A stretch of 64,000 nt of DNA from Globisporangium splendens (taxonomy: Eukaryota; Oomycota; Peronosporomycetes; Pythiales; Pythiaceae). The stretch covers positions 396,499 through 460,498 of the forward strand of contig VFIW01000017.1 in NCBI GenBank assembly GCA_006386115.1, in the 5' to 3' direction. The notes beneath the pieces are model-generated. The model searched no databases. It worked only from the letters and a program-made list of their open reading frames with translations, and had not been told where the DNA came from. The position numbers and the translations under genes were made by a program. Below, one piece after another: positions 35,900 through 46,582 of the stretch (positions are counted from its first letter, which is position 1; each line of letters opens with the position of its first letter).

Positions 35900-36599
35900 G
35901 AAATCTCTGATTTTTGTTATTCTTTACAAAACTCAAGTGCATTCCGCTAGGATTTTGCGTGCATTCTGGTCATTTGTGATAGGTTTTGAATCACAAATCG
36001 GCACTGTGTGCCGCAGCAAAATATCACGAACACCGGAGATGTGTGATTTTTCAGGACAGGGATAGGTAACGGCAAAGCAACACCACAGGACGAGGCAGCA
36101 CAGATCCTGACGATTTTCATCCAACAGACGCAATGCAAATGGGCTTCAATCCCTCCATCACCAATGACAATATATTGACTTTAGACAGTTATTGAAGGTC
36201 CAGTTGGGTTGCAATTGGTGAAGGGGACGTAAATGAATGCAAAGGTAAAGTAAAAGATGAAGCGTTAATGTAAAACGAAGTTAACTGCTCGTAAAATGAC
36301 GTACACCACTGTGCATACTTGATTAAGTACATATCTTCTCACATATTAAAATACTGTTTAAACCTGCAGTGATATCTTGTTTGGGTGTACACAGATTTGT
36401 TCCGGATTTTGCTGTGCAAATGGCTCATTTTAAGACAATGTTTTTAACTACCCATTTGCAGTCATGGTATTCCAGCAGCGTGCGTCAGTCACGCTGAGGC
36501 TTGCCTCTCGTGCACCACGATCGCACCAGATGCATATTCGCCAGTAGAGCACCCCGCATCTGCTGGTGGTTGATGTTTTGTGTTTTTTTGGTACATTTT
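35900..36599. other. AT-rich gene-free part of the spacer
   Basis: No coding frame with domain content. AT-rich compared with the rest of the window, with a few short T/A runs. Probably degraded repeat sequence. Confidence 0.5.
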
Positions 36600-37170
36600 C
36601 ACAGATAATGGTTGAGAGATCGACTCATCCAACTTGAGATAACCGTGAAGGGATTTACGACCCCTCTGCAGACGCTGCTCGACACGGGTGCGTCGGACAA
36701 CTTTGTTCGATCGCATGTCACCCGTGAGCCTCGGAATGCCGTGGCTGAAGAAGTATCAGCCGATCATCGATTGCAACCAACAATCGATTTGTTACCCCAC
36801 CACGAAGCGGAAGCAGGCTAACTGCTTGTCGGCGTTCAACACGCTGGCGGTAAGCGAACATGACGCAAGGGTGTGCGATGGCCCCTTAGCACGATGTCCG
36901 AAGGCGAAATCACCCGAAAGTCTCAAGGACACAATTCGGAAGTCCATCGCTCTGTTCAGAAGAGCGACGATGAAGGAGAGGTGCCGCCAATGGAGACCTA
37001 TGATCAAGACTCCTCGTGCGGAGTTATCAGTGTCATGGTGGAAGGGACCATCCGAGACAGCCTCAAACACGGCACGCACGCTTGCGCTTGGACCTTGGGT
37101 ACACTTGGTGAGGTTAAATCAGACGACGCTCGAGAATCTTGAAGAGAACGTTCTGGAAGATTCTCCGTGA
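36600..37170 (+). mobile_element. gypsy-like retrotransposon fragment with aspartic protease motif
   Basis: A frame starting near 36612 contains PLQTLLDTGASDNFVRSHV, the LLDTGAS catalytic motif of retroviral-type aspartic proteases in Ty3/gypsy polyproteins. It shifts frame around 36690-36720 and continues without recognisable reverse transcriptase, RNase H or integrase, so it is internally deleted. It ends in the 41-bp block shared with 33751-33791, leading into the LTR-like right repeat. Confidence 0.6.
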
Positions 37171-37500
37171 TGTGATTTGCTGAAGTCACTCACATCAAGT
37201 GCTAGTGACACGTCGCCGTCGTCACCAACTGGATTCCAATCAGGAACCATCATCTTTACGTCTAGGGTGCTATTGTGCGCAATCACGCCGAATCTCAATG
37301 ATTGCGGGCGACCAACACTCAACTCAGACACAGATAGCTCTGACGTCAGACGATGACGTCACCTGCGCATGCGGGGATCACTTTTATGTGTTTCACCCAA
37401 TATCTTTGCACCCACAATGCGCGCATCAGGTGGCATGTGACACACAAAGAGCCACCTTGCATGTAATGGCAGCAAGACCCTTTACAAAGTCCTGTCGAAG
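37050..37500 (+). repeat. LTR-like repeat, right member
   Basis: A diverged partner of the 33740-34370 sequence in direct orientation, starting with the identical 41-bp block. It overlaps the end of a minus-strand gag-like frame, so the two belong to different elements or one is nested in the other. Confidence 0.45.
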
Positions 37501-37957
37501 GACGAAGTCATCGTCCTTGACAGCACTCACGCCGTAAAGCGCGTGAGTTCCCCCATGCTCGGTGCCACGATACTCACGAACCCAATTGGGTTTGGATGCC
37601 CGCAAATGACTCCAGCTAGAAGGGATGAAATCCATCCCTTCAGAAGGATCCGTCACCGGATACTTCTGCTCTGCCGGAAAGGCAAGATAGCGTGGCAACT
37701 CGCTATTTCCCGACGACGCAGTAACCTGCGCATCAGTCTCGGATTCCACATCGAATAGCAAGTCCTCGAGTGGGTCGACAGCTTCCAGTTCACAATTGGA
37801 TGGATCCAGTGAGAGAAGAATATTTCTCGCTGCATTCACCAGGTCGGGATCAGCTGATGCTAATCATTCCCGACCGAGATTCTCCACCGTGTTGGCAAAT
37901 GCCGCAGCCACGGTGGTTCCGCTCGTTTCTCAGTGAGGAGATCCCTCCTCACGACGC
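37426..37957 (-). mobile_element. Degenerate minus-strand retroelement-like ORF
   Basis: An open minus-strand frame (37839 to 37426, extendable upstream across one stop) contains NAARNILLSLDPSNCELEA, DPLEDLLFDVESETD and HLRASKPNWVREYRGTEHG. It looks like an acidic gag-type or N-terminal polyprotein segment, but I cannot place it in a family. It abuts the right arm of the inverted repeat, whose retroelement-like segment runs on the same strand. Confidence 0.35.
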
Positions 37958-40758
37958 TTCTTCCGCATAGGTTCATTCAAGAGGGCTGCGGACGACGAAC
38001 GTTTTGCTTCGCTTCGTTTGAGATTCGAACGGTCATCTGGAGAAGACTCGATTTCTTCCTCCCGATCGTCATCTGGTTAGACAAGACCAACACGAAACCA
38101 GGTTCATCTTCTGCCTTGGCCTTGATTCTCAGGAACTTCCACAGCTTCTTCCTGGTGATGAACTTCGTTTCAACACCTGCTGGATCTACGACACCCATGG
38201 CAAACATCTTTTCCACCACAGTGTTCTTCCCTTGGTGCTCTCGGTCTTTTCCGCACCGATGATCGCATATGCACCAAGAGACGAACACTTGCCGCCTCCC
38301 GAAGTCAAATCCTTGTCGACCAATGTACTTTCCGATCGTCCTTCCACGCAGTGATTTACACACCAGAGGATGAATTGAAGCTTGCACTGCAGACCTTGGG
38401 TCTGTACAACGACGCCATCGCCGCTATAGCCAACAATACTCCCCACGCCATCCAGTTGCTGCAGCAGTCGATCGACACGTACCCACTCGCGCCAGCGTAC
38501 AACAACCTCGGGTGGCTGCTTTTAAAGTCGGATGCCCATGGGCATGGCGAACACGCTGCGATGGTGGCGCTTGAGTGCGGCGCTGTCGTCGCGACAGAGA
38601 CCAAAGACACCGCTACCTACGCCGACATTCAGACCAACCTCGGGCACGTCGTGCGCAGTCGGAATCCATGAAGCGTGGCGTCCTGTCTCGAAGCCATTGC
38701 CTTCTTTGATGTCGCACTCCAAGCAGCTCCGCTCCATGTCACGGCGCTGTACAACAAGGCATCGGCGCTTTTCGCGATACGGGAATACCAAGAGGCCGAA
38801 TCGTTGATTCATCGAGCGCTGGAGCTCGAGCCCAATCACGTGTTTGCGCACTTGGATCTCGGACTGATTTACTATGCACGTGGGGACCTCGAGCTCGCGC
38901 TCAAGCACCACGACCTTGCAATCGCGAACGCAAACTCCGCGAGTCAACGTCTCAAGGTGATGACAAACAAAGCAAATTTCCTGCTCAAGGAAGGGTTTGC
39001 TGCGGAAGCGCTTGCGATCTTTGAGGAGATGCATACGCTCAAGCCCAATGGTGCGCTCGAGGTGGCGCATGTGGTCATGACCAAACGCGTGCTCTGCCTC
39101 TGGAACGGCGTTGAAGACTTGCACGATCGGTTGGTGCAAAGCATAGAGCACGAGTTGCAAACTACTGCGGTTGGGACTGGGTCATCCCTGTATCCGTTTG
39201 ATTCAACGCTGCTTCGAGTCTCTGGCGCTTTCCGAAAGCGAGTTGCTGTCGCGACGGCGGGACGCAATGAGCAGCCGGTCACCCTCGAACTCTTTCCGTG
39301 TGCGCTAACGCTCGCAGCACCATCTTTGCTCCCGACGAGGCCGCAAAAGCGATTAACAATCGGATACCTGAGCTACGATTTCCGAGATCATCCCATGGGT
39401 CGGCTCATTCTCGGCTTTCTGGAAAACCACAATTCAGACTTTGTGCAGCGCAACTGCTATTCCTACGGCCAAGACGATGGATCCGAGTGGCGCGCGTGCA
39501 ATGTCGGCGTGCAAAGTGTTTCGCGGCATCGCTGACGTGTCGGATCTCGAGGCGTCGCAGCAAATTGCCCTCGACAGAGTGGACATCGTCATCGACCTCA
39601 TGGTGTACACAACAGGGACACGGTCGGGAATCACAGCGCTGAAGCTAAGTCCGATTATCGTCAATTACCTGGGGTACCCTGACACCTCTGGTGCCAGCTC
39701 CGCCGATTATGTCATCGCAGACCGCTTCGTGGTGCCACCTGAGCGAGCGCAGGCATCCATGTCGGAGCAACTCGTGTACTTGCCGCACACCTACCAGGCC
39801 AACCTGTACGAACTGGAAAACAACGAGCCTTGCCTCGATGCCGCTATGTACGACGGTGCTGGTGATGACGAAGACGACAAGAGGCGTCGATTTGTGCTGC
39901 CAACGTGTCCACTGGCGAGGCGATCCGACTGTGGCTTGCCCGATGCTGCGATCGTGTTCTGCAACTTTAACACTATCAACAAATACGAGCCTGTCGCGTT
40001 CTTCACGTGGATGCGGATCCTACATCGAGTCCCAGGGAGCGTGGTGTGGTTGCTAGAACCAAGCAGCTATGACGGCGAGACCATCATGGACACGTTGTAT
40101 CGCGGAGCTTTGGCGCGCGGTATCCATCCATCGCGGATCATGTTCGCCGCACGTGAAGATAAGAGCCGCTACATGGCGCGATTGACGCTCGCCGACGTTT
40201 TCCTCGACTCCTTCGTCTACAATGCGCATTCCACGGCATCTGATGCTCTCTGGGCACGCGTTCCCATCGTGACGTTCTGGGGAGATGCATTCCCATCCCG
40301 CGTCGCTGGGTCACTGGCCCACAACCCGATTCCATTTCCAGAGATCGTTCCTCACTCTGTGAAAGAGTACGAAGACCTGGCGGTCACCTTGGCTCATAAT
40401 CCAGCACTTGTACGACGAATTCGCCATGAACTCGCGTCCCAAACACTCGCGTCGCCGCTTTTCGATAGCAGACGCACGACACTGAACCTTGAGACGTCGT
40501 ATGAAGTCACGCACGATCTCACGCATCGAATGCTTCCCCAGTGTCGAAAAGGCAAGCGATTCCACGCGCTTGTCAATCCTGAAGCCTCGCAAGATTTTGC
40601 CGTCGAGGCAAACACCGAATTACGGCTGCAACGCGCTCTTCAGCGAGGAATCGTGCACCATCAAGACGGCCGAATGGGACAAGCGCAGTATTACTATCTC
40701 ATGGTCTTACAGGTCAACCCAAAGCATGCGGACGCACTGCATTTGCTCGGTGCGTCAT
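37958..40758. repeat. Right arm of 2,801-bp inverted repeat
   Basis: Mirror copy of 30939-33739 around a centre at about 35848. The outer breakpoint at 40758 is precise: after ggtgcgtcat the left copy continues with attttt, the right with gtagcg. The inner breakpoint is at 37958. Confidence 0.93.
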
Positions 40759-40877
40759 GTAGCGACATGAGCGAAATGTGGTGCACTCGTCTTGGAAAGC
40801 TGCTACACGCTGTTGCCAAATCATGTGATGAAGAGAGGTGCAGATCATTCAGCGTACTACACCTTCTTCCTCGCTGA
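38351..40877 (+). pseudogene. TPR-GT41 glycosyltransferase, truncated inverted copy 2
   Basis: Same sequence as the 5' two thirds of copy 1: TPRs, the shared TGA (about 38669-38671), more TPRs, the shared frame change (about 39470-39510) and the GT41 domain, with one amino-acid difference (LGYPDTSGA instead of LGYPGTSGA at 39682). Homology stops at 40758 inside the second TPR block; the open frame then runs by chance to 40877 with an unrelated tail. The second TPR block is incomplete and the GT4 domain is missing. With the stop, the frameshift and the truncation it cannot make the parental protein. Confidence 0.85.
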
Positions 40878-41031
40878 AACTCTTGCCGTTGACTATTGTG
40901 CACATGTTTATCAGAGTTCACAAGATTGTGCATCCGCGCCACAGAAAGGAAGCAAGGTCCTGCAAGAAGAGAAGCGGTTCAGGGAACGATTGCAGTGACG
41001 CGGGTGGAGATAATCTGCTTACTGTATAGAA
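40759..41031. other. Flank between right arm and next gene
   Basis: No gene is seen. A short hairpin, tcatgt-agcg-acatga, spans 40755-40770, exactly over the breakpoint of the inverted repeat. Confidence 0.5.
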
Positions 41032-42870
41032 CTACTCGTCGTTGCTCTCCTCTTTTTCCTCCAGATCCCCGCTCTCGAGTTCACGCAGCAGCGCGGCCGC
41101 GCTTTCCGTCTCGGTTTCTGGATCGCTATGCTTCATCGTAGTGTACGGCGATAATGGCGCGGTGTGGATTGGAGCTGTAGAGGCTCTTCTGTGTCTGTGT
41201 GGTCCCATAGGACTGGCGGGGGGTTCTCCTACTTGGGTGTCTTGCATCTGTCCACTGTGGTGAGCACCACGATCTGCTGCTGCATGCGCTCGTGTATCCT
41301 CCGGGTGCAGAGTCCCTTGATCCAGGTCTGGATATCGAGCAGCGTCCTCAGACTGGTCGAGTCGTTGAGGCTTTTCTTCTTCATCGTCATCATCCACATT
41401 GGATTGCTTCACAGGCGGCAAGCGACCGACAGCCATGGGTGAATCGGCAACATCTGTGCCGTGTTGGTGCAACGCTTGGCGTTTCTCGGTGGCGAGTCTG
41501 GAAAAGCCAATGTACAGTCGCTGCCGCATCGCTTCATCCTTGGCCTCGAGATCCAAGTGCTTGCCGTCGGTGCACAGTACCGACACGTAGAGCATGCTCT
41601 TTTCGGATTTGCCCTTGATCTCGACGTTAGCGTTCCCATGGAACCCTTTAAGCACTTTGTCGATGCGGCTCGTGTCGAGCGAGCTCTTCTTGTTGACCCA
41701 TTTCTTCGTTCCGAGTTTGTTCCAGTAGACCGTCGACATGTCGGGGTTGATGTAGAACGTGCGCTTGACGACTTTGGCACTTTTCTGGCACACTTTCTTG
41801 ATCACCATGCCCTCGAGGAGCTCGCGGACAAACTCGAGGTACTCGTACATTTGAATCTCCTCGTCGCGCAGGTTTTCGTAGCTGATGTCCGACTTCGCCT
41901 GTTCCTTGCGCTTCTCGGCGCGATGCTGGATTGACGCTCGCCGCTCGATCGTGCGCACCATCATTTCCTTCTTCTCGCCCGCGCTCGGGGGTGCGATGAG
42001 TTCCGCGATCCCTCGTGTCGTGTCAGTGCGGGATATGGACGTCATATCCGAAAACGCGCTCGTCTCACTGCCGACGAAACTCATTCCACCACTACCAAGT
42101 AGATCCGTCGACGTCGTGCGCACCACTTTTGGACGAAGCGATTTCTTGGGCTGGGGTGGCGGCGCATTCGCGAAGATGCTGCCTCGCTTTGTGGGCGACG
42201 ACAGCGAACCGGTGCTGGCAATGAGGCCGTCCGTGTCGACGCCAATACTCTCGTACGTCTTTGGTGGTTCGAGCATCTGACTCGTGCGCTCAGCCAAGAG
42301 TCGTGCGGTAGACGGATCATCGCCCTTGACTTCCGACGGCTCTTGATGCTTTGTCTTCCAGAAGAAACCCCAGCGGAGCCAACTCGACCGCAGCTGCTCC
42401 ACTTGGTCCGTAGGAAGCGCTGCTGGTTTGCTGCCACACGTGTCGTCGTCTCCAAACCACAATCGAAATGGCAGGCTGTCGCTCTGGGAGGAAGACTGCA
42501 CGGGAGTGAGGAAGAGAACCCCGAGGAAGCCCGCGAGCGTGACGAGGTACCCCATGAGGATGAAATGGCACGTGGTCGTGCACGTGAAGTGCGTCCCGTA
42601 GCCGTTCCTGTACGTTGCGACGCGCGGCTCCACATTGGTCTTGTTCACGTCGGTGATGATATCCACTAAAGATCTTTGCTGCAATTGTCCGATCTCTTCG
42701 TCTCGGAGGATGCCGCGATTGTGGTCGAGGTCGCCTAATGGGCCAGCGGCTTCACGATGGAGAGCGAGAACAGCCACAGCGTACAACGAACACACGGTGA
42801 CCACGCACGCCGCTATTGCAATCGACAGAAGATGATGCAGGCGAGTGGTTGAGCAGCACATGTCGAGCAT
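41032..42870 (-). CDS. Two-TM protein with PH-like domain, function unknown
   Basis: An intronless protein of 612 residues from the first ATG at 42870. Two hydrophobic segments (LLSIAIAACVVTVCSLYAVA at about residues 14-35; FILMGYLVTLAGFLGVLFL at about 105-123) flank a short, probably lumenal or extracellular loop with Cys residues. A long cytosolic tail follows: a Ser-rich linker, a coiled coil (KKEMMVRTIERRASIQHR) and a PH-like domain (about 350-455; LLEGMVIKKVCQ, YWNKLGTKKWVNKK, then DGKHLDLEAKDEAMRQRLY), then a disordered acidic C-terminus ending KEESNDE. The architecture suggests a membrane-anchored adaptor with phosphoinositide or protein binding. I know no named orthologue. It is divergent with NCBP1, whose start lies 294 bp away, so a shared promoter region is likely. 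Confidence 0.75.
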   Translation of the reverse strand: MLDMCCSTTRLHHLLSIAIAACVVTVCSLYAVAVLALHREAAGPLGDLDHNRGILRDEEIGQLQQRSLVDIITDVNKTNVEPRVATYRNGYGTHFTCTTTCHFILMGYLVTLAGFLGVLFLTPVQSSSQSDSLPFRLWFGDDDTCGSKPAALPTDQVEQLRSSWLRWGFFWKTKHQEPSEVKGDDPSTARLLAERTSQMLEPPKTYESIGVDTDGLIASTGSLSSPTKRGSIFANAPPPQPKKSLRPKVVRTTSTDLLGSGGMSFVGSETSAFSDMTSISRTDTTRGIAELIAPPSAGEKKEMMVRTIERRASIQHRAEKRKEQAKSDISYENLRDEEIQMYEYLEFVRELLEGMVIKKVCQKSAKVVKRTFYINPDMSTVYWNKLGTKKWVNKKSSLDTSRIDKVLKGFHGNANVEIKGKSEKSMLYVSVLCTDGKHLDLEAKDEAMRQRLYIGFSRLATEKRQALHQHGTDVADSPMAVGRLPPVKQSNVDDDDEEEKPQRLDQSEDAARYPDLDQGTLHPEDTRAHAAADRGAHHSGQMQDTQVGEPPASPMGPHRHRRASTAPIHTAPLSPYTTMKHSDPETETESAAALLRELESGDLEEKEESNDE

Positions 42871-43164
42871 TCTTGTTGGTGCTGAGGTCTTTGACGTCTC
42901 TTCACTCAAAAAGAAGCGAACACTGTCATTAGTGCAATGCTACATTTACTACACATCTGATAATTGTCCGTTATCAATTTGGAGACACAACCCAGTCCGA
43001 GTGTAATTGTGCTTTTTGTGTTGTGGGTTATTGGACGATTGGGTTCAAATGCAGCGAGGGGGCACTATTAGCTTCCTCTGCATTGGATCAGAGCGATTGA
43101 GCGCCGCCAAAAAAAGCCCCTTTGACATTGGACGCAAGAAGGCGCATCGACAAGACCACCTGCG

Positions 43165-46100
43165 ATGTACCGCGGCGACTACAACGGCAATGGCGGCGGG
43201 TACGACAACAGCCGCCGCCGCAAGCGCTCCTTCGATGAGGCCGCAGGTGGCGATCGCCAGGACCAGTACGACCCGCGCTACAACAGCAACGGTGGTTATC
43301 ATGACGACGGCGGGCACAAGCGCTCGCGCTACGAAGGCGGCTACCGACCGCGCGGGAACGACAGCTACCGTCGTGACGACGACCGGTATGGAGGTGGGAG
43401 ACGATACGGTGGCGGGCGCTTTGATCGGTACTCGTCCGGTGGCGGTGCAAACGGCGAGAGCGACCGTGCGCGCGCATGGCGACTGACGAAAAAGGCGATC
43501 GTGGAGCTCGGCGAAGCGACTCAGTTGGGAGATGATGTCGCTGCTGGACCAGCACTGCGCGACAACCTCGAGGACGCAGCGGCGAAAGTGCTCGCGGAGA
43601 TGGCGGACGCGTCGGACGAAGACTCGAAGCGCAACCACATCAGTGCGCTCGTGTTGCGTTGCGTCGGTACATTGGCGCATAAGACGTCGCTGTACGCTGT
43701 GCTCGTGGGCCTTGTGAACGAAAAGAACGCTGCGTTCGGTCGAAAGATCGTCGATGCGGCGCTGGAGGCGCTACAGAAGGATGTCGACTTCTTCAGCAGC
43801 GACCACTACGACGCGGATGCGCAGGACAAGAAGGACGGTGACGACGCGATGCACACGGCGAACAGCATTCCAGGCATCGCGCTCCGCGTGCGTCTGCTCG
43901 TGCGCTTTCTAGGCGAGTTGGTGTCGACGCGCGTGCTCAAGGGTGAGGACTTTCTCGGTCTGCTCGACACGCTGCAGTCAGTGTGCACGCCCGAGGATTT
44001 CAACGCCGAGAGCGACGACGTGCTGCTGCGTGTTCGTGAGAACAATGCTGCGTACAAGGACTTTTACGCATCGGCGGTCCTTGACACGCTGCTGCATGTA
44101 CGTTATGCTGTTGTGGTTGCTATAATCACGCTTTGTATGTGTGTCCACTGACCATTTGTTTTATTGTTTTGCCTCGTTATTAGTGTGGTCGCTCGTTGTC
44201 TGTGAACTGCGAAGACATGTACGAGAGTTTGCTCAGTCGATGCCGCGAATACATTCTGAACCGCGACGAAGAGAGCAACCCGCGCGGCATCGAGACCGAC
44301 CACCACGCCTCGAGCTGGTTGGTGCGGCGATTGCGGTTGGACCTCGTTTGGGAGCCGGAAACCGAGGAAGAGCAAAGTGCGTTCTGCAAAAAGTTCGACC
44401 CACTGTCGCTGCAATGGGACGCGCTCAATCTCGTGGTGCGTGCCGAGCCAACGCCGTCGCGTGAGGGCGAATCCGAAAGCGCAAGTGAGGCAGTCACGTT
44501 GCGCTGGAAGATCCCAGGTGTGCTATACCCACAAGAGCACTTTGCATCGCATTTCCACGGCGTTGAGCCGCATGCAAACACGACACCACTCACGATCGAC
44601 TCGTCCAGCGTACGTATTCTTTCTGCTTTTTTCTTTTACTTGAGGATTGCGGGTGAAGAAAGTGTTGGTCTTCGAGTGCGTATTTACTTATGCAATGCTT
44701 TCGGAAACGTGTAGTGGGATGCGACGAAGATTCCAACGTACTCGGCGGTGTTTCGTGTGCTGTCGGAGGATGCTGGCGCGGCAGGTGCGGCGATCGCCGA
44801 CATGCACCTGGCGTCGTACCTTGTGATTCGCGGCCACTTGCGCAGTGCATTGGAGGTTCGTTGGGTGAAAATGGCTCCTGTTGACTGTGTCTGCGTGCCA
44901 CTCACGTTTTGCTTGTCTGGCAACCCATTTAGACTTTCCAACCCAAGCCAGCGATGGCGGCAAAGCAACTGCTGAGCATGTGCAAGAACATCAATGCGCG
45001 CTATGCAAACGACGCATCTGGTGCGACACCGATCAAAAGCGAATTCTTGCTCTTGGAAACCCTGTTTGTCGCGACGCTGACTGAAGTGTCGACACCCAAG
45101 ATCGCGTACTTCTGCTCGGTGCTGTACCACTTGGTGAAGATCGACGCGCGCGTGATCTCGGCGGCGCTCGCGATCATCGTCGAGTTGCTGTTCCGCGAGA
45201 TCGCGTTCATGAACGCGAGCGCCGCGGACGTGTTGGTGAAGTTGTTCAGCCACTTCCTGTCCAACTTTGAGTTCAAGTGGCCGTGGGCCAACTGGACCCA
45301 CGTGCTTGAAGCGCAGGAAGACGACGCACAGCGGCTCTTTGTGAGTGCTGTCATCGAGCGATGTGTTCGGCTGTCGTACTTGCAGCATATGCAATCTGTG
45401 CTGCCGAGTGAGTTCCACATGCTGCTGCCGCCTGCGCCGAAGCCACGAATCCGGTACCAGGTCAGCGAGGAAGCCTCGAACGACCAGGAGTCCGGTGCGA
45501 CGCAGGTCACTCGCGACTTGTACCAAGCCGTGACCGCGAAACTCAAGGGGCATCCACCGGCCTCAGCATTGCAGTCGTGGATCGAAGAAGAGATTACGAC
45601 GCTTGGCGATGTCGATCGCCGTGATGTCGCTGAAGTCGTGTGGACGTGCATTCTGGAGGCTGGCGCCGCGACGTTCACGCACATGCGGTTGCTGCTGGAG
45701 AAATATGGCCACGCCGAGTCGCTCTTTGGCGGCGAAGACAAAGAGCTCGTGCTCGTCAAGACTGTGGGCTTTGTGTGGCTCAAGTCGCCGCAGCACATTG
45801 GACTGATCCTGAACATGATGTTGCGTCAGGAGATCATCCGCGCGACGACGATCGCCAAGTGGATCTTCACGCCCGACGCCGTGCAGCAGTACAGTTGGCC
45901 GTATGTGTGGGAGATCCTGAACGAGACGCTCGCGTTCGTGCAGGCGTCGATCGCGCGCAAGTCGCAGCAATTAGAGACACAAGCGAACGCGAAATCGGGC
46001 GAACAACGCGATGCCGACGAAACGGAGATGGTGGACGTGGTCGCTGTCGAGGACGCGCGCAAGGCACTGCAAGAGGAACTGAAGCAGATTCTGATCCTGC

Positions 46101-46345
46101 TCTTCGAAGGTTTCAACCGCGTGATCTCGGAGCACAAGAGCAACTGCGATGCCGAGGGAGTCTCATACAAGGACAACTGGTTCGTGAGCGCGCTGGTGCA
46201 GATGAAAGCGATCGGGGGCAAGTTCCGCGTGGCGCTGGAGCCCGTGATCGACGAGCTGCAGACGAGTGTGTTCAGCTCCAACTCGGCCGACCATGACGTG
46301 AAAAAAGTGTTCCAGTTTGTCGTGGATTCTTATCGTAGTGCGTAA
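43165..46345 (+). CDS. NCBP1: Nuclear cap-binding protein subunit 1 (CBP80)
   Basis: Exons 43165-44097, 44184-44609, 44715-44855 and 44933-46345 join in phase to 970 residues. This is the large subunit of the nuclear cap-binding complex, which with CBP20 binds the m7G cap and supports splicing, export and the pioneer round of translation. The three MIF4G-type helical repeats are visible: an N-terminal MIF4G (RVRLLVRFLGELVSTRVLKGE), then the family block FEFKWPWANWTHVLE and VIERCVRLSYLQHM, and a C-terminal repeat (ALVQMKAIGGKFRVAL). The first about 100 residues are unusual: rich in Gly, Tyr, Arg and Asp with RGD/RGG-like repeats (YDNSRRRKRSF as a likely nuclear signal). Introns are 74-105 bp. 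The gene converges on the NASP gene, with 237 bp between stops. Confidence 0.9.
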
Positions 46346-46582
46346 AGAAGACTACTGGAAAGGAAGGCGCGGAGGAAGTTCAGAAGACATTATGGCACTA
46401 AGAAACGCGCACTACGGAGAATAACAAACACAAGGTCAATGCGTCACGTCGAATACACATGCACATACACTGCACCTCACGAGATCCACGAGATTTTGTG
46501 GCGCAACTCACAACCTATTAGTGCACAAAGACCAAATTCCATCACTTTTTCTTGAACTATGCATTGATTTGATTTTTACGGT

